Below, in pieces: positions 9,134-18,200 of a DNA stretch of 64,000 bases. Every line of letters begins with the position of its first letter. Position 1 is the stretch's first letter. Under the pieces are notes generated by a model that saw only the letters and a program-made list of their open reading frames with translations, was not told the DNA's origin and searched no databases. The stretch is taken from the NCBI GenBank assembly GCA_964434165.1, contig CAYSUS010000018.1, positions 21,558-85,557 on the forward strand, read 5' to 3'. The position numbers and the translations under genes were made by a program. The stretch comes from CAYSUS01 sp964434165. GTDB taxonomy: Bacteria > Planctomycetota > Planctomycetia > Pirellulales > Thermoguttaceae.

Positions 9134-11737
9134 TCACGGAGGGCCGGTGGTGGAAGAAAGCCTGGCGGTCGGGTCCGCAGGCTGCCCGTCGGCGGCGGGG
9201 GGTTGGAGGCGGGCGCGCGCCAGCGCCGAGAGCACCCCGGCTCCCATGCCCACCGCGCCGCACACGGCAAGGCTGAAGGGCCAGAGGAGCTGGTCCTCGA
9301 AGTGGCCGTTGGCGATGCGAAACACGAAGACCGTCAGGCCGACCAGGCCCGGCACCGTCAGGGTGGCGCGCGAGGTGACGGTCCCCCAAACGATCAACGC
9401 GACCGCGGCTGTGCCGCAAATCAACTGGTAGGCAGTCAGCGGCCGGTCTCCCAAACGAGCGAGGACCTCGAATCCCTCGTGGAACATGATGTTGCTCGGC
9501 ACCAAGAGGCTGACCGGCACCAGAACGGACAGGAACCCGCTCCAGAACCGCACGAAGCCGATGGGCGTCCGCAGGCTCATGGCCGCGCCAAGCCAGTACA
9601 CCGCGCCGTTGAGCATCCACCAGATGTTGATCGCCTCGGTCTTCCAGGGCGATTGCGAATCGAACTGGTTGAGCCACTCCTTGCTGCCGTGCCATGCCAG
9701 CAGGGTCAACAGCAACGCGGTCGGCGCGGGGAAGAAGGCGTACAGCACCGCCGGCTGGCTGCGGTTGCCCCGCAGGCCCCAGAAGACCGAGGCCGCCCCC
9801 AGGGCCAGCGCCAGAACGAGGTACCACGACAGCGCCCGGGCGACATGCTCGTGCTCGAGCCACACTTTCAGTCCGCTTCGCAGAAGAAGGCCGGTGGCGA
9901 GCAGAACGATGCCGATTCCCAGCCAGATGACGAAGAGCCGCGCGAGGCTTTCGCGCACCAGAAGAAGGCAATAGCCCACGAAGACCGCAGCGGCGACGGT
10001 GAGCTGGAAGTTCGTCGGGGTGATGAAGGAGAGGCCCTCCTCGTGGGCCTCCCGCGCGAACAGCTCGTGGGTCTCCGACTGGTAGAAGCGCAGCCAGTGG
10101 TTCTCGCACAGGACCACCACGAGGCAAAGCGGAAGCAAGAGCGCCCCGATCCCCATGAAGATCCTCGCGTTCCACTTGCTCCGCCAGTAGTAGAAGAGCC
10201 AGCCGACGACGTTCAGCACGACCGTGGGGAGGCCCACCGACATCACGCGAGACCACGGCCCCAACTCCGACCAGTAAACCCCCAGCCACAGGAGACTGCT
10301 CAGGAGCAGCAGCCAGCCTCCCAGTCGGATGACCACCGTCTCCCACGGAAAGAGCTTGGAGAGCCACATCAGGGGCGTATCCTCGCCCATCATGAACCAG
10401 TAGGGCCGCAACAGCCGGTCCATCTCGACCACGCTAACGAGGTTCTCCTCGCGCCATGCGCGGATCTCCGTGCAGTGGTTCTGCAGCCGGCCTTGCAGTT
10501 CCGCATCGTAGCGGGTGGGCCGGGCCAGGACCTGTCGGCCTCGGAGGAACCGACGGAGCTCGCCCGCCATCTTCTCGGCCGTCTCGTACCGGTTCTCGGG
10601 ATGGCGCTCCATGGCCTTCAGGCAGATCCGCTGCAACGGCTCGGGAATCTCGGGGTCCAGGTCCTTGGGCAGGGGCGGAGCGCCTTCGAGGACCGCGCCG
10701 CGGACGTCCTCCCAGGAGTCTCCGACAAAGGGGTAGCGCCCGGTCAGCGCCCGATACATGATCACTCCGAGCGCGTAAACGTCGATCGCCGGCGCCAGAT
10801 CGGCCTGCACCCGGTAAACCTCCGGCGGGATGAAGGGCGCGGTTCCGGCAAGGCGGACCCGGGTGCACGCGGCGCGCCTGTCCGCGGGCTCCCATCGCTC
10901 GGCCAGGCCGAAGTCCGTGATGAAAGGGCGATTGCTCGCGTCCAGGATCACGTTGGTCGGCTTCAGGTCGCGGTGGATGATTCCTCGGCGGTGCGCATAG
11001 TGGATTGCCTCGGCGATTCGCAGCGTCAGTTGCGCCACGCGCCGCGGCGAGAGCCGTCCCTTGTCGAGCAACTCCTCCAGCGTCCTTCCCGGCACGTACT
11101 CCATGATGAGGAAGGGCGTCCCGTCGGCTTGCCGGCCGATGTCGTGGACCGGGACGATTCCCCGGTGCTTGAGCTGGGCGATCGTGGCCGCTTCCTCGAC
11201 GAACCGGCGGCAATCCTCGGGCGACCTGAATCGTCCTGGACGCGGGATCTTCACCGCCACGTTGCGATGCAGCTCCTTGTCCCACGCCAGGTACACCTCC
11301 CCGAAACCGCCGCGGCCGAGCCGCTGGCGAATCTCGTAGCGGCCGACCGTCTGTCCGGCGACGAGCCCCGCCAGCGCGGCTTGCTGCGAGTCCCCAGGCG
11401 ACGCGCTCGGGGCGGGCCGCGTCTGTTCGGCGGGGCACGCGGATCGGGCGTGCAGCTCGAACGCGTCCCGGATCGCCTGCTCCCCGCCGGGGAGTCTCCC
11501 CATGTAGTCCTCGGGGACCGGCTGCTGGCCCTCCCGACAGCGGTAGTCGAGGTCCAGCAGCAACAGCTCCATCAGCAGCAAGCGCCGCGGCGCCTCGGCT
11601 TCGCCACCAAGGTAAGCCTCCACCTGGGGATGTCCGCCCGACCTCCAGGCATGCTCGAAGTCCAGGCACACCTTGTCGATGTGCTCGAGCTCCGACAGGG
11701 AGAGCCCCTGGCGGTCGAAGCCGAAGTCTCTGGCCAT
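9134..11737 (-). CDS. Hanks-type Ser/Thr protein kinase with polytopic membrane domain
   Basis: This 867-residue membrane kinase begins with an acidic region of about 130 residues that in planctomycete kinases often precedes the catalytic domain. The kinase domain spans about residues 134-390: glycine loop GRGGFGEV (141-148), Lys163 (VAVK), HRDLKPTN with Asp257, and DFG with Asp275, so it should be active. After a linker, about 12 hydrophobic segments fill residues 460-850. The input signal and targets are unknown; the membrane half could be a sensor. A possible promoter lies about 63 nt upstream of the ATG. No phosphatase or FHA gene is nearby. Confidence 0.9.
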   Translation of the reverse strand: MARDFGFDRQGLSLSELEHIDKVCLDFEHAWRSGGHPQVEAYLGGEAEAPRRLLLMELLLLDLDYRCREGQQPVPEDYMGRLPGGEQAIRDAFELHARSACPAEQTRPAPSASPGDSQQAALAGLVAGQTVGRYEIRQRLGRGGFGEVYLAWDKELHRNVAVKIPRPGRFRSPEDCRRFVEEAATIAQLKHRGIVPVHDIGRQADGTPFLIMEYVPGRTLEELLDKGRLSPRRVAQLTLRIAEAIHYAHRRGIIHRDLKPTNVILDASNRPFITDFGLAERWEPADRRAACTRVRLAGTAPFIPPEVYRVQADLAPAIDVYALGVIMYRALTGRYPFVGDSWEDVRGAVLEGAPPLPKDLDPEIPEPLQRICLKAMERHPENRYETAEKMAGELRRFLRGRQVLARPTRYDAELQGRLQNHCTEIRAWREENLVSVVEMDRLLRPYWFMMGEDTPLMWLSKLFPWETVVIRLGGWLLLLSSLLWLGVYWSELGPWSRVMSVGLPTVVLNVVGWLFYYWRSKWNARIFMGIGALLLPLCLVVVLCENHWLRFYQSETHELFAREAHEEGLSFITPTNFQLTVAAAVFVGYCLLLVRESLARLFVIWLGIGIVLLATGLLLRSGLKVWLEHEHVARALSWYLVLALALGAASVFWGLRGNRSQPAVLYAFFPAPTALLLTLLAWHGSKEWLNQFDSQSPWKTEAINIWWMLNGAVYWLGAAMSLRTPIGFVRFWSGFLSVLVPVSLLVPSNIMFHEGFEVLARLGDRPLTAYQLICGTAAVALIVWGTVTSRATLTVPGLVGLTVFVFRIANGHFEDQLLWPFSLAVCGAVGMGAGVLSALARARLQPPAADGQPADPTARLSSTTGPP

Positions 11738-12059
11738 GGGATTCCCAGGGCGATGGATTCCGCGCAGCGGCGGATGCAGCGACCCCTCAACCGCGTACCC
11801 TGCTACCTGACCCGGGCGGGCGCGTCAATGACCCGAAAGTAGTAGGATGCCGCGGGCCTCGTCCAGACAGGCAAGCACGGCATCTCCTCGGCGGAAGAGG
11901 CACCTGAGGCCGCGGGAAGCAAGGCGGGCCGCGGTGCGAATGAGGCCGGCCCCCGCCGCAGCGCGGGCCGCTCCATGCGCAAAGGAAGTGCTCGCGATGT
12001 CGTGCCGGGCCGTGCGACCGGGGACGTCGCCGGCCTGCCGGCGTGTTGCCGAGGACGGC
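11738..12059. other. 322-bp gap holding the kinase promoter
   Basis: Apart from the candidate - strand promoter at 11800-11828, I see no gene or repeat here. The part next to 12059 is the region downstream of the Gfo/Idh/MocA gene. Confidence 0.3.
11800..11828 (-). promoter_or_regulatory. Possible promoter for the membrane kinase
   Basis: Read on the - strand, TTGACG (11828-11823), a 17-nt spacer and TAGCAG (11805-11800). The -35 box is good; the -10 box lacks the final T. Confidence 0.35.
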
Positions 12060-13433
12060 TCAGAGCATCCACTTCTTCCGGTATTCGGTGCGGATGAACC
12101 GGCCGGCCTCCGGGGCGTTGGTGGCCAGCATCTTCTCGCCGTCCCAGTCGAGGCTCTCGCCGGCGCGGACGCCGACGACGCCCGCCAAGCCGATCTCCGT
12201 GAGCTTGCCGCCGATGTCGAAATCGGAGAACGTCTTGCCCTCGCCGCGGCAGGCGTCGAGCCATTCCCGGCCGTGGTTGCCGGTCCGCGGCAGGGTTCTG
12301 GGGATGTCCCTGGTCGCCTCGTGCTGGCTCACGCCCGTGGGGCGGGGCTCTCCGCGGAGGCGGATCACGCCATTGGTGTTCCAGTGGCTGGTAAAGATGC
12401 ACCCCTTCTCGCCGACGATCAACAGGCCCGACGGCGTCTTGTCCTTGTAGATCGGGGCCAGCGGCTCGAGGACCTCGGCCGGCGGCTTGCCCCCGCCCTG
12501 CCAGTACAGCTTGACCGGCACGAGGTCCCCGCGCGCGGCGAAATGGAACTCCACGGCCGGCTTGTCCGGGAGCTGCCTGCCGTCCTTCATGTTGATGACG
12601 ATCTTCTCGGGATAGCCGAGGTCGAGGGCCCGCAGCGGCAGGTTGATCACGTGGCAGCAGAAGTCGGCCAGGCCGCCGTTGCCGAAGTCGAACCAGCCGC
12701 GCCACCGGAACGGATGATAGACGTCCTTCTTGAACGGCCGCATGGCCGACGGCCCCACCCACAGGTCCCAGTTGAAGCAGGATGGGATCGGGTCCTCCCC
12801 CTCGGCGCTGCCCTCGTTGGCAGTCACGCCAATACCCCAGTGGTACATCTCGCGGACTTGCCCCAGCGCGCCGGCCTTGATGATCTCAACGCAGCGGCGG
12901 AGCGATTCGCTGGCGCTGCCCTGGTTGCCCATCTGCGTGACGACCTTGGAAGCGCGGGACAGCTCGCGGAGCTCCCGGGCCTCGGACACGCTGTGCGTCA
13001 GCGGCTTCTCGCAATAGACGTGCTTGCCGGCCTTCATGAACGCCCTGCACAGAGGAGCGTGCCAGTGATCGGGGGTGCCGACGAGCACGCCGTCGAAGCT
13101 CGATGCGTGATCGAGCAGCTTGCGGTAGTCCTCATACGCTTTGGCGTCCTTGGCCGCCTCGCCGCCCGACTTGAGGGCGTCGGCCCGGGCCCTCTCGACC
13201 ATCCCCCGGTCCGGATCGCAGAGGGCCACCAGGTTCGCCCCGTTGGAGAGAAGGCCCCGCATCACGCCGCGCCCCTGCCCCCCGCAGCCAACCACGGCCA
13301 GGCTCAGCTTGCTGTTGGCGGCCGTGGAGCCGGGCTCGGCGCCGGTGAGGATCAGCGGCCGGGCCAGCCCCGCCGCGCCTAGAGTGGCCGTCGACACTTT
13401 GAGGAAGCTGCGTCGCGAGGAATGGGAGCTCAT
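12060..13433 (-). CDS. Gfo/Idh/MocA family oxidoreductase, Tat-exported type
   Basis: This 457-residue protein has a Tat-like leader (SSRRSFLKVSTATLGAAGLA, residues 5-24). A Rossmann NAD(P)-binding domain follows, with VVGCGGQGRG near residues 48-56 and the family signature CEKPLTH at 141-147. The C-terminal half is the alpha/beta domain that binds the sugar or other polyol. Enzymes of this type oxidise or reduce sugars; paralogues with Tat leaders are numerous in planctomycetes and their substrates are mostly unknown. The start at 13433 was chosen for the leader and for AAGGTG upstream; a reading to 13799 adds an unrelated N-terminus. A strong promoter (TTGACA, 17 nt, TATCGT) sits about 75 nt upstream. 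Confidence 0.9.
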   Translation of the reverse strand: MSSHSSRRSFLKVSTATLGAAGLARPLILTGAEPGSTAANSKLSLAVVGCGGQGRGVMRGLLSNGANLVALCDPDRGMVERARADALKSGGEAAKDAKAYEDYRKLLDHASSFDGVLVGTPDHWHAPLCRAFMKAGKHVYCEKPLTHSVSEARELRELSRASKVVTQMGNQGSASESLRRCVEIIKAGALGQVREMYHWGIGVTANEGSAEGEDPIPSCFNWDLWVGPSAMRPFKKDVYHPFRWRGWFDFGNGGLADFCCHVINLPLRALDLGYPEKIVINMKDGRQLPDKPAVEFHFAARGDLVPVKLYWQGGGKPPAEVLEPLAPIYKDKTPSGLLIVGEKGCIFTSHWNTNGVIRLRGEPRPTGVSQHEATRDIPRTLPRTGNHGREWLDACRGEGKTFSDFDIGGKLTEIGLAGVVGVRAGESLDWDGEKMLATNAPEAGRFIRTEYRKKWML

Positions 13434-13508
13434 GGACACACCTTGGGGAATTGGAGAATCACACCGACCGGGTACGGTCCCGCCCCACGGAAAAGGCGCC
13501 GGTCCGTC

Positions 13509-13537
13509 ACGATAGTCAAGCGACTCGCAGGTGTCAA
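13509..13537 (-). promoter_or_regulatory. Promoter of the Gfo/Idh/MocA gene
   Basis: On the - strand, TTGACA (13537-13532), 17-nt spacer, TATCGT (13514-13509). The -35 box is a perfect consensus match. Confidence 0.6.
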
Positions 13538-13686
13538 TCAACGCCGGGGAGCCCGGAGCGACCGGCTTCGTCGGCGCCGCGCGTGGACTCGTTGTCGAAG
13601 GCGAGGCTCCGGGCATGTCGCAAACGGTCTGGGCAGCCTGTGCGCCGCGGTCGCGCGCGGTGCTGCGAGGCGCCGAGCGCGCAGCA

Positions 13687-14502
13687 TCATCCCTTGTTGA
13701 CCAGCACTTCCCCTCGGCCGAGGGCGACGAGGTCGCCGTGGAAAAGGGCGAGCTCGGCCGTGGCCAGGCCTTCCGGAACGGGATAGCCGGAGGAGGCAAG
13801 GTGCGAGAGCACGATCGGCATCCACGGCGGCCTCAAGCGGCAGGCGCGGCGGAAGGTGGGAAGGAGACGCGGCGACTCGGGGCCGAACAGACCGATCGTA
13901 CCGCGGCGCATGTTCGCCCCGGGCCGAATCCCGCATGGGCCGAACACGAGGATGCTCCCGGCGATCAGGTTCACGCCCGCCGCGTCCCCGGCCCCGCCCA
14001 CGGCGATCAGCCCCCGGCGCATGCTGTGGCCGATCTCGTTGCCGGCCGGTCCGTAAATGAGGATCTCTCCGCCGGTCATGCCCCGAGGGCTGCCGCGGTA
14101 GGCGGCGCCCGCCAGGTGCCTCGCCCGGCCGCGGACCTCGATCCGACCGCCGCGCATCTCCCCGCCGACCCAGTCGCCCGCGTCCCCCTCGACCGTGACA
14201 TTGCCGACCGTCATCTGGCTGCCCACGTGCCGTCCCGCGCTGCCCTCCACGCGGACCTCGCCGCCGTCGAGGTGCGCGGCGATCCAATGGACGCCGGCCA
14301 GATCGCCCTGCCATACCATGCGTCCGTCGTCCGCATCGCCTGAGAGGCGAAACATCTCGGCCAGCGCCACCTTGTGCTTGCCGTGGAAGACGGGCGCACG
14401 CTCGATCTCGGCGAGCGACCTGCCGGCCACGGCCGATGGAATGAGGCCCTCGACCTCGATGGGGACGCTGGTTTCGGCCGTGAGCGACAGCGTGAGTGCC
14501 AT
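13687..14502 (-). CDS. fhcC: Formylmethanofuran dehydrogenase subunit C homologue
   Basis: This 271-residue protein matches subunit C of formylmethanofuran dehydrogenase/formyltransferase-hydrolase (FwdC/FmdC/FhcC). After about 75 residues it has the characteristic beta-helix repeats, each about 19 residues long, such as HLDGGEVRVEGSAG, VGSQMTVGNVTVEGDAG, VGGEMRGGRIEVRG and MRRGLIAVGG. The family works in the tetrahydromethanopterin C1 pathway that some planctomycetes use for formaldehyde or formyl-group oxidation. Subunits A, B and D are not in the window, so this is an orphan copy locally. The same repeat fold occurs in the C-terminal domain of glutamate synthase, a less likely identity given the length. 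It is divergent from mobA, with overlapping -10 boxes. Confidence 0.85.
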   Translation of the reverse strand: MALTLSLTAETSVPIEVEGLIPSAVAGRSLAEIERAPVFHGKHKVALAEMFRLSGDADDGRMVWQGDLAGVHWIAAHLDGGEVRVEGSAGRHVGSQMTVGNVTVEGDAGDWVGGEMRGGRIEVRGRARHLAGAAYRGSPRGMTGGEILIYGPAGNEIGHSMRRGLIAVGGAGDAAGVNLIAGSILVFGPCGIRPGANMRRGTIGLFGPESPRLLPTFRRACRLRPPWMPIVLSHLASSGYPVPEGLATAELALFHGDLVALGRGEVLVNKG

Positions 14503-14536
14503 TGGCGCCCGGGTCGATCCTGTACCGATCAGAGAG

Positions 14537-14566
14537 TTGCCTGCGGGAAGAGATCCCGGTTAGTCT
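14537..14566 (+). promoter_or_regulatory. Promoter for mobA
   Basis: TTGCCT (14537-14542), 18-nt spacer, TAGTCT (14561-14566) on the + strand. Its -10 box overlaps that of the divergent fhcC promoter. Confidence 0.45.
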
Positions 14567-14590
14567 AACGGCTTGCGCCCGTCATGCCAA
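14562..14590 (-). promoter_or_regulatory. Promoter for fhcC
   Basis: On the - strand, TTGGCA (14590-14585), 17-nt spacer, TAGACT (14567-14562). The shared TAGTCTA at 14561-14567 serves as the -10 box in both directions. Confidence 0.5.
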
Positions 14591-14606
14591 CGTGCTCGCC
14601 AACTCC

Positions 14607-15257
14607 ATGCAACCAGCGGACTCCCAACTCGTGGCGCTTGCCGGCGGCATCGTGCTGGCCGGCGGGCGCAGCCGGCGCATGGGACGGCCCAAGGCCATGC
14701 TGCCGTTCGGTCCCGAGATGCTCCTCCAGCGGATCGTGCGCCTGTTGGGCGAGGCGGTCGGCCCCATCGTGGTCGTGGCGGCCGAGGGGCAGGAGCTTCC
14801 GCCGCTGGCCGACGACGTGCGCATCGAGCGCGACCGCCGCCCGGACCGCGGACCGCTGGAGGGGATCGCTGTTGGTCTAAGGGCCCTGGAAGCGACGGTC
14901 GGGGCCGCCTTTGTCACGGCCTGCGACACGCCGCTCTTGCGCCCCGAGCTGGTGCGCCGCGTGATCGGGCTTCTCGCCGGGTTCGACGCCGCGGTCCCGT
15001 GGATCGACGGCCGCGCCGAGCCGCTGGCCGCGGCGTACCGCCCGAGCGTCGTGCCCCACGCGGAAGCCCTCTTGTCCGCAGACCGCCTCCGCCCGATCGG
15101 CCTCTTCGACCGCGTCCCCACCCGGCGGATCTCGCGCGAGGATCTCGCTGACGTGGACCCGGAGCTCGAGAGCCTCGAAGGGATGAACACGTCCGCGCAG
15201 TACGGGGCGGCCCTGCATCAGGCAGGTTTTGACGTCTCGTGCAACGGAGCGGACTGA
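14607..15257 (+). CDS. mobA: Molybdenum cofactor guanylyltransferase
   Basis: This 216-residue cytoplasmic protein has the nucleotide-binding signature of the MobA family near its N-terminus: GIVLAGGRSRRMGRPKAM at about residues 14-31. It also has VTACDTPLL, the metal-binding aspartate region of these nucleotidyltransferases. MobA links GMP to molybdopterin to make the guanine dinucleotide cofactor. I chose the ATG at 14607, close to the signature; a GTG at 14592 is possible, and there is no clear Shine-Dalgarno sequence for either. It is divergent from fhcC, a subunit of an enzyme class that uses this cofactor. It ends 18 nt before the converging GH38-like gene. MobA-like (MocA/IspD-type) relatives with other nucleotides cannot be fully excluded. 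Confidence 0.85.
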   Translation: MQPADSQLVALAGGIVLAGGRSRRMGRPKAMLPFGPEMLLQRIVRLLGEAVGPIVVVAAEGQELPPLADDVRIERDRRPDRGPLEGIAVGLRALEATVGAAFVTACDTPLLRPELVRRVIGLLAGFDAAVPWIDGRAEPLAAAYRPSVVPHAEALLSADRLRPIGLFDRVPTRRISREDLADVDPELESLEGMNTSAQYGAALHQAGFDVSCNGAD

Positions 15258-15275
15258 ACCACGGGATCAACCCCG

Positions 15276-18200
15276 CTACGGCAGCTCCGCCCTCAAGGTC
15301 ACGAGGCCGTAGCCCGGCACCTCGACAGGGCCGGCGATCTCCTTGCCGCAGGTCTCCGTGAAATCGCTCAGGCAGACCCTGGTCGGCTGGGGATCGGACC
15401 AGGCCAGGCTCACCTTGCGCGGCTCGCCCGAGGCCCCGTAGAGCCGTACGATCAGGGCTTTTCCGTGGCGGCTGGGCTTGAAGGCCGTCACCAGCACGTC
15501 GTCCCAGTCCAGACGAAGGCGCGAAGTGATCTCGTTCGGGGCGTCCTTGCCGGCGGGCACGGCCACCAACGGCTGGCTCCGCTCCACGCCGAACCGGGCC
15601 GCGTCCATGCCGTCGTACCCGCCGCGGTGCGGCCGGATCGCGTAGCGGAACGGCGTGGGCCCCTCCTGGTCGGCCTTGTAGTTGGTCTCCCAGTAGTTGT
15701 TCATGGCGTAGGAGTACAGGGTCTGCGAGGGCTCCAAGTGCTTGACCCAGCCGGCCAGCCCGAACGGGCCCGGCACGTCCATGCGGATCGCGCCGACCTC
15801 GATCAGCGGGGCGTCGAGCGTGGCCCAGGTCACGCCGTACTGCGCGTTGGAGACGTCCACGAACCGCGACACGGTCAAGTAGTTCTTGCACGCGCCGTCA
15901 AGCTGGTCCTCCTCGGGCCGGACCACGGCCAGGGGCGTTTCGACGCGCATCACGCCGTCGGGCACGCCGAAGGCGAAGCCCAGGTGCACGGCCTCCTTGT
16001 CGCGGACCTTCTCCTTGTCGATCACGTTGAGCACCTCGACGTGGTCCTCGCGCGCGGTGACGCGGTACTCGCGCACCAGGCGGCGGCAGCCCGGGGCGGC
16101 CGACTCGACGATCAGCGAGGCGACCAGCGGCCCCGACTCCCCGACGCGGATCGTCACCGGCCCGTTGGGCTGCGGGCTGTCCGGCGAGCGCCCGGCCACG
16201 TAGCGATAGGCGTTCAGCCCCAGGCCCGAGGAGGCATCGACCAGCTCGGCGTCCAGCCCCTTGGCCTTGAGGCTCCTGGCGGCGCCGGTCTGCTCGTCGA
16301 TCGCCAGCTCGAGCAGCCCGTTGGAGAGCCGGTTGCCTTCGGCCTTGGCCACGATGTCCGCGGTCACATAGGCTGCGAAGGGCTTGGACTGCCGGGAGAA
16401 GAGGATCTTCTTCGCCCCCAGCGGCGGCACGTCTTCAACCAGAACCGCGACCCGCCCGTCGGCCAGGCGCTGCCACGGCACGTGATTGCCCTTCGCATCG
16501 GTCACGGCGCCGTGCGCAAGGGTCCCCTTCGGCAGCACGACCAGATCGGTCCGCGGCCAGCTCGAGGCGTTGAAGACCAGGACGGCCTCGGTCCTTTCGC
16601 CGGCCTTGAGCTGCCTGGCGACGGGCTTCACCGCCTCGGCCAGGAGAGCCCGCGACCGCCTGTCGGCCTCCCGCGCAAAGGCCTGCTTGATGGCCCACTG
16701 GCCCTTGGCAAACTCGCTGTCCGGCTGGGAGATGCTGTTGTGGGCCCCCCAGGTGTGCTCGTCGTAGAGGATCGCCTCGCGCCAGGCCGCGTAGAAGGCG
16801 TCGGCCGGGTAGGCCTTGGGCCGGAGGATGGCGCATAGGGCCTCGGCCTGGGAGAGTCGCTCGGCCGCGGCGCGGTTGAGGCCCGTCTCCAGGGCGCTGG
16901 AGGCCGCCCCGTCCTCCCAGTACGGTGTGAAGTCGCCGCGCACCTCGGGCAGCATCCGGCCGTAGTGCTTCTCGAAATCGCGCATCATCTCCGAGGTGGT
17001 GGAAATCACCAGCCTGGGATACGCGTACTTGGCGTTCCAATCCTTGACCAGGTCGCTCAGGCCGACGGCCGGGCCCGCGTTGTCGCCCATGCAGAAGCGG
17101 ACCTGGAGCATCTCGTACGGATAGTCCTTCTGCTCCATGCGCTCGACGAGCTTGAGCACCTGCTCCTCGTTGGTGAACGCCCGGTAGTAGCCGGTCCGCG
17201 GGATCCACACCAGGACCCTGCTCCTGCCGTCCGGACCGACCCACCAGAAGGGCTTGTCGCCCCAGGTCTCGTGCACGAGGCCGATGCGGTGGCCGCTGTT
17301 GGGCCCGATCGACCAGTACTTGACGCCCGCCTCGGCCAGCACCGTGACCATGCCCCAGGTGTAGCCCGGCACGTCGGTGATCATGGCCGAATCGATCGCC
17401 ACGCCGCACCGCTGCGAGAGCTGCGCCGCATAGTCGACCAGGCGGACCATCTCCTCGGGCCGGCACAGCGCGGTCAGCTCGTTGCCGTACAGGGCGTCCA
17501 GCCCGATCCAGCCCTTCTGCACGGCCTCGATGAACTCCTTCTGCTTCTCGGGCGAGGCCTGCTTGAGGTAGCTGTCGGTCGCCCAGAGGACCTCGACGTT
17601 CCACTTGAACTGCGCGCCGGCCGGGTAGTCGGCCGTGCGGCGCGAGGCCTCGATCGCCTGCTCGTAGTAGTTCCAGTGGCTCCGCTCCACCTCGGTCTGC
17701 AGGTGCGTGTAGCCGATGTCCACGTGCGAGTGCGGCAGCACGTAGATCATCCACTTGCGCACCGGCGCGAGGGTCACCTCGCGCTCGGCGAGCGTCTTCT
17801 CGCCGACGCGCACGGCTACGTCGATCGCGGTCTCCTTGTCCACGGCCGGGGCGGGTACCTCGATCGTGTTCGCCCCTTGCTTGAGCGGCACGCGCACGTC
17901 CGGCGCGGTGCCGAGGGACACCAAGGCCTCGACGGGTTCGCCGAAGTGGCGCACGGTCATGCGAACGGTCTGCATGAGCCGGCCATCCCTCTTCACCAAC
18001 AGCGGCGCGCTGGAGATCGCATGGACGGCCGTAGCCGTAGGCGGAGCACCGAGCTGCGTGCCCGCCGGTGCCGCAAAGGTGATGCTGTCGAACAGGACCC
18101 AGCTCCCGCGAAGCGAACGGAGCGTGATCTCATGGGTCCCCCGGACGAGGCGCTCGGCCGGAATCTCGACCGTGAGCTTGTGCTCGATGCCCTTCGATGG

